Shown here: positions 48,091 to 59,865 of the stretch, piece after piece
Position numbering within the stretch: the first letter of the stretch is position 1
How the letters are laid out: every line of letters starts with the position of its first letter
DNA from: Polytrichum commune
Taxonomy: Eukaryota > Streptophyta > Polytrichopsida > Polytrichales > Polytrichaceae
Direction: 5' to 3'
DNA: 64,000 bases
Assembly (NCBI GenBank): GCA_950295325.1
Contig: OX485807.1
Coordinates: 24,149,666 to 24,213,665, forward strand
Made by a program: the position numbers and the translations under genes
The notes under the pieces: generated by a model
What the model was told of the DNA's origin: nothing
The model's input: the letters and a program-made list of their open reading frames with translations, nothing else
The model's database searches: none

Positions 48091-49982
48091 CCTTGCCACA
48101 CCACCGGCAACTTCCATGAACCGGTGGCCCTGATTGGCCGAGCAGCCTTGCCGCTTACCACACAAGCGGCATTATGAGGGGAGGCGTGATGACGTGTCCA
48201 AGAATTTAGGCCATCGGTATCCTTCAATACTCGGAAGGGTGGGTGGGAACATCCCTAAAGGAAAATTGTTATCTAACTATCTTCCCTAACTTGGTGTTTT
48301 TTCACATAAGTATGTCTCCTTAAAGTAAAAAGTTACAACCTCAATCATTGATATATTAGGGTTTTATCCTCTTTACGCTTAGGTAAAGTGTTGTGCTAAA
48401 TATCCGAAGTATATATAATAAAGTTACCAAGAGTTGGTATGAGAAAGGAACCACTTGAACATTCTTCATCTTTGTGAGGGGAAGGAGTTGCACGAGATAA
48501 AGTGATTCCTATTACAAAATTATAGCTATAGTCGATGAGAGAACCATAGTTGTACTTGTGCTTGGATGTTGAATGTTGATTGAGAGGACTCATTATCATT
48601 TGAACATGACGAGGGAAGAATAACCTATTGATTAGTTGTACAATTGTGGAGATGGACGACCGTAGAAATAGGAAAGTTCAAACTATAGAATCACGGTTTG
48701 TTGTAACAAGAGGATGAACTTTGGTTGGTCATGATAACCTAGTCATAAATCATCTTGGACATTGATACCTAGTACAAGAATGATGATATGTGAGAGCTAA
48801 TAAGAGAGTTAACTATATTAACAACGGTCTTGGTGATGTTGTCTTGCTTATAGTTGATGTGTAGGTTGTTCCAAGGCAGTCAAAACTATACCTTGGCTTT
48901 AAGATTGACTACTTGTTGCATGGTTGTAAGCTATAATTAAACACTGGATTTGTTGAGTAAAAAAGTTGTCCTGTATTGAAATTAACATTAACCAATTAGT
49001 GAAGGAATTTGTTGTTATCTGAAAATGCAGTGGCCTATGACGAGAAAGACGATTGTTCCACTCAAGATCCTTGTTATGAAAGATTTTGGTTATACTTAGA
49101 ATTAGGCAATGGAAACTTACATGTTGCAATGTAAAAAAGAAAACATGAAATATATAAAACCCTAGCTACGTACTGCTAAATGGTTTGTTGGCAAAAACAT
49201 GATAACATACTACAAGATAGTTTGTTGGTAGAAACCTAACTACGTACTACAAGATAGTTTATTGCATTTCACTTACCTTGTGGAGGAGTTTACGTAGACA
49301 CCACAAATCCTTGGATATTCAAAGGTGACCATATGCTATGGACATACCTCAACATTCCAATGCATATAAATACTAAAGCATGATAAAATGGATGCCACAA
49401 TTTTGGAGACTACTGAAGCGGCATGTCTCCCACAATTCACAATATCCCTGTCAGGAGCATTCGTGAATACATGGGAACACCGTTAGTGTTGCATGAACAC
49501 AACTAATAGTTTTTATACTTGTTCGCAGAGCATGGACAAGTGTTATTGCCTCACTCTTATGTAGAGATTATCTTACAACTTGTTTTCATCCAACGATAAA
49601 CTCTCATCCCATTTTGATTGTTCCACAAGCTACCCACAATGAGAGCTCCACATTCATGTCCACCCCAAAATGTGTGTGCAATAACAAGAGCCATCAAAGA
49701 TCATCTAGATATACGTGTGCATATAGGTGGCAAACAATACAAAACGATTCATAGTTACACAAACATGAAGCATGTTGGTGCCTAAAACTCAAAGAAACAC
49801 GTTAAATCTTGCATGTGACACTCAAACAAGAGACTGAACATTACATAGGGAATTTTGACCCTAAGTTCAACCATAACTCTATGATCAAATGTAATGTGCA
49901 CATATTGAGGAACTTAAAAACACCAGGCTTGTGACAATCATTTTAGTACTAAAAGAAACGTGCAATAATATTACATTGTTAA
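48091..49982. other. Gene-free stretch
   Basis: Unique-looking AT-rich DNA. At 49158-49262 a ~50-bp motif with CTACGTACT and ACAAGATAGTTTGTTGG is imperfectly repeated. No gene. Confidence 0.35.
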
Positions 49983-50181
49983 TGGTATTTAGTGTCACTT
50001 ACTATTTGGAGTTACACACTACTGCAACATTTGATTGTTGATGTACATTTTACTAAGTATAGATATGAATGTATTATAATGTCCAAACAACCAATTTGAC
50101 GTAGGTTGGTCTATATATATATATAGATAAGGAAAGTTATATCACAATGTAAGTCCAAATAGTAAGTGACACTAAATGGTG
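49983..50181. mobile_element. MITE, ~199 bp
   Basis: Left arm TTTAGTGTCACTTACTATT then TGGAGTTACA; right arm its inverse, TCCAAATAGTAAGTGACACT. The core is AT-rich with a TA run at 50115-50126. Non-coding. Confidence 0.75.
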
Positions 50182-50391
50182 TACTACTTTAGAGAAATAT
50201 AATTAAAATGAAAGAGGAGGCTAGTACAGTGCCAATATGTGGACTAAGTTGAGACTGCTAGAAGTTGGCTCAATGCCAAAATTATGTGGGCGTAATAAAT
50301 AAATAATAAACAAACAAGGGATTGGGCCTAGAGGGGTGTGGCACCTGCTAAACTAGTGGGGGTTACACTATAGCACTATAGGGGAAATACA

Positions 50392-50417
50392 CTATAGCAT
50401 AGCATAGCATAGCATAG
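50392..50417. repeat. (ATAGC)n microsatellite
   Basis: Five tandem copies of the pentamer CATAG/ATAGC in an otherwise gene-free spacer between two MITEs. Confidence 0.9.
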
Positions 50418-50548
50418 ACTAAGCTACTTAGGTAACACCTGCTAGAGGGCTCCATGTCCCACGTTCCATTATTTGGCCTCCCTTGCATGTGGGGAGAAAG
50501 TCACATAGTACCCTGTCCTTTTTCCTCACAAAACTACACTAAATATTG

Positions 50549-50741
50549 TGTTTAGGGTCACTCACTATTTGGAATCACATAATGCTATATATGTTTACTA
50601 TATATTTCACACTTTACCAACAAATGTCAAATTGGGTGTTTGGAAATTATAGAATATTAGCAAATTTACTTGGTAAAAAAGTACATCAATAGTAAAAAGA
50701 TATAGCACTGTGTGATTCCAAATAGCAAGTGATACTAAACG
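50549..50741. mobile_element. MITE, ~193 bp
   Basis: Left arm TTTAGGGTCACTCACTATTT then GGAATCACATAATGCTATA; right arm its inverse with a few mutations (TATAGCACTGTGTGATTCC and following). Same family as 49983 and 51220. Confidence 0.7.
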
Positions 50742-51219
50742 GTCCCATGACTATGGGCCACATTGTTTTTTTAGCTCATGCTGAATTCTTGGTAGAAAAT
50801 TGATGTGGGCCACATTACCTATTTTTCTAGAAAACAATGTGGGTGAATATTTTAGTACGTGCTAATTTTTGTGCTAGAACTAATATTCAATATGTTGATT
50901 GAAAGTCTTCATGGAGACTTTGTGTACCCCTCGTCGTTATTCACTTGTTCACCTCTGCTCCCAGTACCAAGTGTATCGAATCCCTTAATAATATCATGTA
51001 TATAGTTAGAGAAATACATTTGAATGAGGTGCGACGTACGTCAGTGGAAGAATGACAAAGTGACGTACTTGAGATGAATGTATCATGTTCATTAGATCAT
51101 GTCTATGATCATGTTCCCTAAATATTTTTGGGTTCACATATGAGCTTGTGGTTACGATCAGGGTGAGACGTCCCCCGTTCCTACCAACACATGGTTGGCG
51201 TCTACAAACATGGAGATAT

Positions 51220-51455
51220 GATCACTACACTACATATTGTATTTAGTGTCGCTTACTGTATGGGATTCCACAATGCTATATCTTCTTACTATTGATGTAC
51301 TTTTGTTCTACCAAGTAAAGATATTAATAACATTCTACATGCCTAAACAAGCAATTCGACCTTTGTTAGCAAAATGAGATATATTGTAAATAGTTATAGC
51401 ATTGTAGAATTCCAAATAGTAAGTGACACTAAATACAATATTTAGTGTAGTGATC
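51220..51455. mobile_element. MITE, 236 bp, long arms
   Basis: Best-preserved member. The arms match over nearly 60 bp: GATCACTACACTACATATTG then TATTTAGTGTCGCTTACTG on the left; the right arm is the inverse, ending CAATATTTAGTGTAGTGATC. The members at 50549 and 49983 carry the inner part of the same arm. Confidence 0.8.
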
Positions 51456-52108
51456 GGATGAGCTAGTTGAGTTTGAGAAATGATTGATTCAAGTCAAAGA
51501 CTTTAAGAAAATTAGCGATTCTGCTAATAAAACATTAAACACACGTTTTGAATTATCAAAGTAAGAATGAAATATATCATTGACCGGTTGGACCGGTAAA
51601 CACTTGGATCTCAACCGGTTTTGCCCAAAATCTCCCCGGACTCTAGTCGACGCAACATCTCTATCTCTATGGACTTTGTGACTTATCATGTTGTAGTAAC
51701 CCTTTCGAGCCAATTGGTTGCAATATCATCTCCATGGGTCAATCCGATGATGAAAAAGTGTGTGCCACATAAAATCATGGGGTTTGTTAGATTGACCATG
51801 CACTCATTAGAACAACTATAAGAACAACGTTGCGCTATCACATGTATTGTCAAAGTTGGAACAAATCTAGTTGTAAGCTTAATTGTAAAGAAAGAGGAAG
51901 CATATCTACATACCGTACTCCTCCTCACGTGTGCAATGAAACATCAAAAGCTAGAGGTCATGTGACTGCGCAACGTGTCTTTGTGATCGTTTTAACAAAG
52001 TGTATGGTCAAACAATCCCCTAAATCATATGATTAAACTAGTGTGCATGTAGTCTAACAAAATAACAATTGAGAATCTATTTTCCCACCTCCCATCATCC
52101 CCTCCTTA

Positions 52109-52435
52109 GTACACTAAATAGGTAGATTAGTGTTAGATGCAATAGTTACCTAAAACACTAATTTTCAACTGATATTACAATTAGTGTTTGAATAGGGTTT
52201 GAACAAATTATACCTTTTACGAGGTTCTCATATTCTTCTTACTTCAATTCTTCATTCCGAGATTTACAAAATATCATCTAACACTAAATGCGCTCATGCA
52301 AATATTTAAAGTTACTACTTGGTACAAACAGTGTTAGAGTTGACATTTAGTGTTCTAACACTATAGAGACAATTTACATTTAGCGTTTTCGTCGACTATT
52401 AGTGTTTCCAACACTAATCTACCTATTTAGTGTAG
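52109..52435. mobile_element. Palindromic MITE rich in TTAGTGTT motifs
   Basis: Arms of about 25 bp (TACACTAAATAGGTAGATTA on the left and its inverse on the right). The interior repeats ATTAGTGTT or its complement about ten times at irregular spacing in both orientations. The outermost TACACTAAAT matches the outer arm of the 51220 element, so they may share a transposase. Confidence 0.65.
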
Positions 52436-55041
52436 TCCTCTTCCTCCTCTCTCCACCGTCCTTCCTCCCTCATGTGCTCCTTGGGTGTTCCTTTGCCCCC
52501 ATGCATAGCATGCATCGTGTTCAAGTAGCCTCTAGTAAGTTTCAAGATGATGACTACCGTAGTACCTTTGCCACTTTGGTACCAATTAAACTAATTTTAG
52601 AAAAACCAAATTGTTTGGAAGCTGTATTTTTTAGATCTAGAAATTTTATATGGGAAAAATTAAACCCGGAATTGTTGAATCTATAAATATTGTTTACTAA
52701 TCATTTGCCTATAAATAACATGCATGTTAAAGGTACTACGGTATGTGATCCAAGCAAAACACAAGAAGCAAGCATCCAACATATAACAAAACACCTGAGG
52801 AAAGTAAGTCAAATGTGATTACCACACTACAAATGTGATTTAATGTGGTACACACTACTTATCATCAAGCCACACTAGTTGTCATGTACCCACTTAGAGA
52901 GGGTGTCACATAACACACTGATTTTGATGCCATGTTGAGTTTTATCATTCAATGCAATGAACATATTAATTTTACATTGACATCCTTGATTGTCCAAAAC
53001 ATATTTCAATTTGGTTTCAATGGTCACGGTTGTCTAATGAACATGCATGTGACCTAATAAGTCCCTACCATGCCCCTCCTAGCTTTATCCCCCGCGATTC
53101 AATATTTATATTTGGCACAAGTTTAAACGAGATAATTCAACACTAATACAATACTACTTCTTGCACAAGCAATGTACACCAATTAAACATGGGGTTGGAA
53201 CAATCCCATTGGCTAGAGCACTCGGGATGGTGTGGGGATGTTTCAAAGAACGATTACGATCTATGCAAAAACGTAGTGTCCAATTTTGACTTGCAAAGAG
53301 AGGAGCCTCCAAGGATCTATTAAGGGTTGGGTTAGGCTATGGTGAAGAAGTGCATTGGAGGGTTAAGAATATCAACCCAAAACAAGGTAGTTTGAGGCAA
53401 CAATTGTTATGGCGGAGGACAAGACGGGAAAACAAATTTCAAAATGCTTCAAGATGGATCCCTTTGGAGTCCAAGTTTCTTGTACGAGGGTTCAAGGTTG
53501 CCCAAGAATCTTGACCTCTAGAGAACTCCCCTAACAAAAAGTGTCATTATGTTGGCAACCATGTCATTTTCTCATCTGTGCTTGAAGATCTTCACTGGAG
53601 AAGTCTTGGTTGTAGTGTGACCCTGGCTGGTGAAGAACCGGATATGTAACCAAACATATTGCTCCATTCCCTTAAAAATTCTAGGCTCTTTATTTATGCT
53701 TGTTTTGGCAAGAACCAAACGTTTTGTAAACAATACCCATATAATTTGCAAGCATATGGGATTTCGAATGTGGATTGGAGCATCTCCAATGAAATGACAA
53801 AGAAGTTGACCAATATACATACCTAATTTAGTTATCTATCTGTATCAAACACCAATATTAAAGTGGAATGTGGTTTAACGTGGATCCAAAAACAAATATC
53901 ATAATGACACATGTTCAATAGAGATTAACATGTGCGCACAAAATAAAATAATCATTCTAGGTTCAACTTTCAACATACTTAAGGACATGTTTGACCATTT
54001 AATAAGCATGAGAATTTTTGCTTTGATGTAAAAGATATTCATATGAACTCCAAAAATTATAAGGAAAGTGGCTACAACCTCGAATCAAATATGCTAACCA
54101 TCTTGTATATATCACACATTTCATATCCTAGGAGAAGTGGGCGAGTCAGGGGGGGGGGATTTCTTTTTTTAATTAACAACTTAAGATCCTTATATATCTT
54201 ATACCTATACACCACCCTCTAGAAGTGGGATGCACCTGGCCTGGATCTCCCAACCATTTCAAATTGGGAACCAATGGAGACACTTGTTTTGAAACATTGA
54301 TAAAGGGAATGCATAACATTACTCAACAATATGAGCCCTCAAAATATAACGGTGATATGTTGGGAGTTCAGTATGAATATGAGTCTCCATGCACAACTTT
54401 TCGAGCATCTCACTATTAGATTTTGGAGGCCCACGGAACGACAGTTGTATCATGAGTAATGTTATGTGAGGCGGGTCTTGAGTCGATACATTTTGGAAGG
54501 AACAAAAGGACCCTATTTGGGGCTATCATCTATGAAATGGATTGTTGGTGGGTTTCATCTAGAAACAAGTCCTTTTGCCCAACTACATCCACGTGGATGT
54601 GATTTATTCCCCAATGAATCTTCTTCAAGTTAAACTCCTTTCACCACCCACACCGTAAGGATATCAAATTATTTTTTTTGCATAAACACATGCCTATTCA
54701 TGTGCGCATGGGTGTTCATGCAACGGTGAGAGCATCCGGGTTCCTTGACAGACACATAGAACTCCGTCAACTTCACCCGAATACCTTGTTCAATCTATGG
54801 CAAGGCAACTTGAGTCCGAGCTTCATGTCAAGTGATGGAATCATGTCACGTGTCTTCCCAAATATATGCAAAATTAAGGAGCCCCCTTCATTTGCATAAC
54901 AAACACTCTATCCGTATTGGTATCAAACTTCAAACCTTAGTGAATGCCACAACTCAAGGTGAATAGATTTCTCACGACCAATATGGGAAGGAAAAACATA
55001 AAAAGTAAAAGTGTTGAGTAATTTACTTTTGAAAGATGAAA
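52436..55041. other. Gene-free stretch with a dispersed repeat
   Basis: The start of a 94-codon frame (52402-52686) lies partly in the MITE and has no known motif. Copy 3 of the dispersed 150-bp repeat is at about 54030-54180 and includes a G-run. No gene. Confidence 0.4.
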
Positions 55042-55160
55042 GGTTAGTTTTCATGTAAACCGCTCGCCCACCAAATTCTAGTGGAAATGTAGACACCATC
55101 AAGTGAAATCTACATTTCCACTAGAATATGGTGGGCGAGCAACCTACATGGAGACTAACC
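55042..55160. repeat. 119-bp near-perfect foldback
   Basis: Left arm 55042-55093 and right arm 55109-55160 are inverted copies over about 50 bp with few mismatches (GCTCGCCCACCA... and ...TGGTGGGCGAGC; TCTAGTGGAAATGTAGA against TCTACATTTCCACTAGA), with a loop of about 15 bases. Either strand could form a long hairpin. It may be a tiny MITE or the seed of a microRNA-like precursor. Confidence 0.85.
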
Positions 55161-57180
55161 CTGAGAAATATGATGTTGTACTTTAATACCTCCTTTGAGA
55201 GAGTATTGCGGCGTGAAGATTGATGAATAGAGATGGATGCCAACACCCGTGAGGGGGGAGTGAATTGACTAATCCAATCCCTCAAAAGAATTTGCAAGTC
55301 TATGTGTCCTTCGAGGAGAGTGTGCAACATCTAAACTCAACATACCAAATTCCTTTGGAAGAATGCAATCATCCCAACTAACTCGTGTTCACACCATGCT
55401 CTTTGAGCTCGACCAAAAGCAATTCCACATCCAAGCCTTGATCATGCAAAGAACCTCCTACCCACAATGCAATGAAATACCATTTGGATGATTTAAGAAC
55501 ATATTTCACATCATGTTTCACTTTCTCATAGATTCATCGTTTTCCAACATTTTGTTTTGAAGACAACATGTTTGACATGGAAAGTAAACTCGATGTTCAA
55601 TTATGCTATTACAATATTGTCCCAAAATTGCCATTGGTGTGGGCATTTGAAGGTACATAATGGCACTATTGGGGGATGGCGTGAGGTTTGAACATTCTTT
55701 ATTCTAAGTGGATGTCTTGTATAAGAGTTAATTCACATCTTCTTTCCTAGGAAATGTGACCTTTAAACACAAAAAATGATGTTTTTTACAAAGACTTTGT
55801 GTCTATGTTGCATTTAGATGGTGAAGATGGACTAATATATTTCTAGTTAATCCCTACATGTCTACCCATTTGGAGGGCGTTAGTATGTGAGATGTCGCAA
55901 CCTTCGCTAGCTCCCCTTAACTATATTGATCATTTTCATTTCTAGCAAGGGTCATGAGCGCTAACCCTTTGCATTCCACCATGCTAATGGTTAGCTCCTC
56001 CTACCCCGGACCTTATAGTTCATAGGAGGGAAACCAACCCCCTACTTTGATTTTGGGACTCACCCCTTAATAGGTAACCAATTCTTAGATGTGGAAGTCC
56101 AATCTTATGTTGATCATCGCGTTACCGGAGCAACACTATAACAACATGAACCGTACTAGGCAACTATGCCCTCACATTGGGCCAATGCCCATGGAGGCCG
56201 TGCCGTTCGGCCTCCGGTGGGTGAGACCACACCACCTCACCCATATAAGCCTCTAGGACTTTTGGCAGGGCCTTTACCCCACCGTCAAGAAACATTTTGT
56301 CTCTCTACCAAGAGTTGGGGCCAAGTAGACATTTTCCCTTAGCCGCTAGGGTTAGAAGCCCCCAACAGCTTTAGAACACCATAACTTCCTTTTATGATGT
56401 CTGATGCTAGCAAGCGACCACTCCATCGTTATCTACGTTTCACTTAGATGTCGGTGGAACACTCACTTGCCCCATTCGGGCAAGTATCAAGGAAGTTATG
56501 CCTGTTCAAACCTTGGCAGTCTCGGGAGCCACTATGAGGCCACTGCTGTACTAGGGTGCTGTCCCGGGACAATGCTCCACTCAAATTGCCATATCTTCTA
56601 GCTCAAACCTCTGACTAAGGTGTTCTTGAGCATTCTAGAATCCACACGTCATAAGCTACTCATAGTTATGGCCTTACCCTCGTGCCTCCTAGTCAGCATG
56701 GGTGAGAGGCGTTCCCAACGCATGGGGCCCTCACCCACACTAGGGTCACTTGGGCCCTCTCACCAACGGCGCCACAAGTCCCAGGTGTCACTCCGGGGTC
56801 CCCCTTGTGCCCATGATGTTTTGGGCACTCCTCATGAAGAGGTGCGCGACATGAGAGGTGAGCAACAAGCAATAACACGTGACTTGATCCAACATTTTTA
56901 GTAAGTCTTGGTACAAATACAACTTCAGTTTCATATATAAATAAATCCTTGTTGGCATGAAAGAAAACACAATACCTATTTACCATGGTTATAGGCTCTT
57001 TATTCACATGTGAATGTATGCAATAAAATTCACACCATTATTCAAATCCAACTCTAACACTCATTAAGCTTATACCTAGCCATCATCCATCCCAATGTAC
57101 TTATGCATGCTCCACCACATCAACAAGCTCAAGTAGATGCATAACCTCGTTGTAACTTAAAGTTGGGGCATGAATGAACT
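55161..57180. other. Spacer with a GC-richer island at 56100-56870
   Basis: No gene. The island 56100-56870 is clearly GC-richer than its surroundings, with short inverted repeats (GGAGGCC...GGCCTCC; AACTTCCTT...AAGGAAGTT) and phrases such as CCATAACTTCCTTTTATG. This composition is reminiscent of retrotransposon non-coding sequence, but I could not find LTR boundaries or a primer-binding site. Confidence 0.35.
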
Positions 57181-57183
57181 TAT

Positions 57184-57600
57184 CTACACTTTCAAGAATG
57201 TCATCTTTGTCAGTGGGGAAGAAAGATACTTTGAGTAGCTGGCTTTGTTTGGGCGATGAGATTCATATTCGGACCCATGGGGCAAGTTCACTTTTATTTT
57301 TGTTGATCTAAATAATTTAGATCCCTCAAATGTGCAATTACTTACGTTCATTTTTTGGGCTCCAAGGTATGACTTCATTGCTTTAGCCATAAACTTAGGG
57401 TCTCCGGTGTATGTTGCGACCTTCAATTTCAAACTTGCTTGGTCAAGACCTCTACTAGATGAAGCGCCTTTAATCCAACTACAATAATTGGCGATTTGCA
57501 TGAAGGCCTAGATAATGTCATCTACCGTGGCCTTATAAAGACATGTCATCTACGGTGGCCTTGTAAAGACATGTCATCTTGTTTCCGGATTGTTGTAGCC
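57184..57600 (-). pseudogene. MULE-like transposase C-terminal fragment
   Basis: The minus-strand frame from about 57530 reads ATVDDII then AFMQIANYCSWIKGASSSRG and LKLKVATYTGDPKFMAKAMK, SYLGAQ. It aligns with 22330-22560 (ATVDDMICAFMQFSNYTSW, AKAMKSYLRAK) residue by residue with many conservative changes, so both derive from a once-translated protein. A 38-bp segment with GACATGTC(A)TCTACGGTGGCC is duplicated at 57530-57575. No other part of the transposase is attached. Confidence 0.55.
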
Positions 57601-57718
57601 ATTTGGAATGCATTGTTTCTACGAGATTGCAAGAGGGCATCTTACTGCATTCCTAAAAAATCAGGTTGTGCTTGAAAACAATAAATCAAAATCAAACATA
57701 AAACCAAAAACCAAAAAC

Positions 57719-57743
57719 CAAAAAAAAAAAAAAAAAAAAAAAA
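57719..57743. repeat. Poly-A run
   Basis: About 24 A after a CCAAAAA-type repeat, next to but not visibly at the end of a retroposed element. Confidence 0.9.
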
Positions 57744-57829
57744 CCTTCAATATCATGAACAATTGGATGATTACATACTATGGTGTAGGAGCTTGTGTGG
57801 TGGATGAGTGAATGGGAAACTTACTATGA

Positions 57830-59740
57830 GCATCGATGCATCCCGTTGGGCATATTGAAAACTCTTTGTATTCTTTGCAAAGTTCTTTTTGTGCTAGAAC
57901 TGAAGAAGAAAAAAGAAGGATGAATGTGCTTTTGGGTGATTTGGTCAAGGTTGGCAGACATGTGGAAAACAAGTAGAACATGGATGGTGACAAGGTGTTG
58001 TATGTGTCTCTTGTGGACAAGGATGGTAAGTCGCAAAATGTTAACATTGAGATTATTGAATAATGGGATATGAATTGGCACAATTCAAATTATGCATTTG
58101 AATCATTCATTCCCTTGATCCAAATCTTATCAAAATGAAAGGTAAGATGTCATATGTATGGGAAGGTAACCATAGATTAACAACTTGGCATCGCCACATC
58201 CAAAATGTCCATATTGATATGAAGGACCAACACATCTCAATTGACTTTATTGTTTGGACCCAACCGGAGTTGTTGGCATTCTACTCAATGCAATGCACGA
58301 CATCAACCATAAGAACACAAGGAAGGAAGAAGCTAAGGACGATCCTCTTGTGGTCTTTGTGGTAGTGGCAACACCTAGGAATGTCGGAAAATCCACATCA
58401 TTGAACAATATACAATGCATGTCCACTCAAGAATTTCAATGTTTGCTAAGCCTACCTCAAGTGCAACAAGATGTTCTTGCGATTTGTGTTTTGAATGAGA
58501 ATACCTCAATCTCGCAGGCACCACGGGCCTTGGCTTGGTGGTTAGGGCTCATGGCCCCCAATGAGGAGGTTGTGGGTTCCATTCCCCATGCCGGCATGGT
58601 GCTCACCACCTTAGTCCACCCAACTACGGTGGGGTGTCCTTGGACCTTGTTGTATGGGTACCTCAAAGCCCTTTGGGGGCATACCATGTCCGGTATCTTC
58701 AAGGCACTAGTGGCTAGCTAGGAACTAGTATAGTGTGTCACTATAGTGTCCATCCTCGAAAGGGGAGAGTAGTATTGTCCCAATGTCCCCTTGTCCGGTG
58801 GGCATCGGGTCATTGATGTTACGAACGGACACTTTATTCACGCCGGCCCCTTGCTAAGAAGGGACCGGAGTTTCTATCTATCTATCAACCTTGATCTCGA
58901 AGATAATACAAGAAGGTCCTAGTGGTGGAATTCTTGTCGAAATTCATGAGTTCGTAAAAACGGTAAATGGCTAATGTGTTTATGGCATCATTGAATTGGA
59001 ATATGGTTTTTTTATGTTTTGTTTTCCTTTTATCCTTTGTCTTTGACTTAATTGGATTCAAGTTGGTATGTAGGTGGGGAGTGCACATAAATCCAAACGT
59101 TCATCTACTACTTTGGCTCATGGAGGTGTTGATTTGATGTTGGTTGATATTCACAAGTCCCAATTCCTAACATAACCTCCCCTTCCAATATTATCCCAAT
59201 GTAGAATGAACATGTCATTGACAAAGTAGAGACAATTGTTGAGTTTGTATCCTCTCTTTGCACGATGATGCTATATTGATTGTTTTTGTCCCAATATTCA
59301 AGAAATCAATGTAATTTGCAATCAACAACACACTAGCATTCATGAACTTGAGGATTCTTGCTATGTTCAATACCGTGAAAGAGTTGTCCAAAGGGGAAGA
59401 TAGCCTCATCTCGTTGACTCACCACCAATCACATAATACTATGTTGAGTTTGCTTTTGTGAATGATAGACTAAACATTCTTGCATCCTTATGTTTGTTTG
59501 TGGCAATAGGGTTGGGAGTGCATTCAAAATTCATAGCAATGTTGAGGATGGTGATATTCATTTGAACTCCAAGATTGAAGAAACACAACTCGTGGATGGA
59601 GCTAAGCCATGGCAAGGTGCCCGTGAGAAGTACCCTTTTCTTATTGCATATTTTCATTGAGGCTTGCACAAAACCTATCATTTTTGTTTTGGATGCCTTG
59701 GCATCCACATGTGAACATGTACTCATTTCTTTCCTTCCAT
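57830..59740 (+). pseudogene. Transposon relic with methylase-like module, copy 2
   Basis: Plus-strand patches with scattered stops: MNVLLGDLVKVGRHVE, KDGKSQNVNIEIIE, YVWEGNHRLTTWHRHIQNVH, VVGILLNAMHDINHKNTRKE, FQCLLSLPQVQQDVLAICV up to 58517; then the SINE; then after it IIQEGPSGGILVEIHEFVKT, DGDIHLNSKIEETQLVDG, AKPWQGAREK (about 59600-59630) and, after a shift, HIFIEACTKPIIFVLDALAS (about 59645-59705). The last two blocks match GVPWRGGRE and QVFIEALTKPAVVVLDAY of 17488-17863 in order and spacing. The module resembles motif I of methyltransferases; the upstream part is unrecognised. Dead copy. Confidence 0.45.
58518..58887 (+). mobile_element. tRNA-derived SINE, 370 bp
   Basis: The head has an RNA polymerase III A box (TGGCTTGGTGG, 58531-58541) and B box (GGTTCCATTCC, 58575-58585) at normal tRNA spacing. 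The tail ends GGAGTTTCTATCTATCTATC. Flanks are imperfect direct repeats (ACCTCAATCTCGCAG 58503-58517 and ACCTTGATCTCGAAG 58888-58902, 12 of 15 matching). The last ~150 bp align with the 3' end of the LINE at 35089-35240. It sits inside the methylase-like transposon relic. Confidence 0.8.
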
Positions 59741-59865
59741 TCATGTGTCAATAATATAACATTATATGACCTCATTATTCAATCTCCTCGCATGTGCTTC
59801 CATTATTGCTTGTCGGTGAAGTGGATGCAATGTGATTGCATATGAATACGAGGTTTCCATATTTG

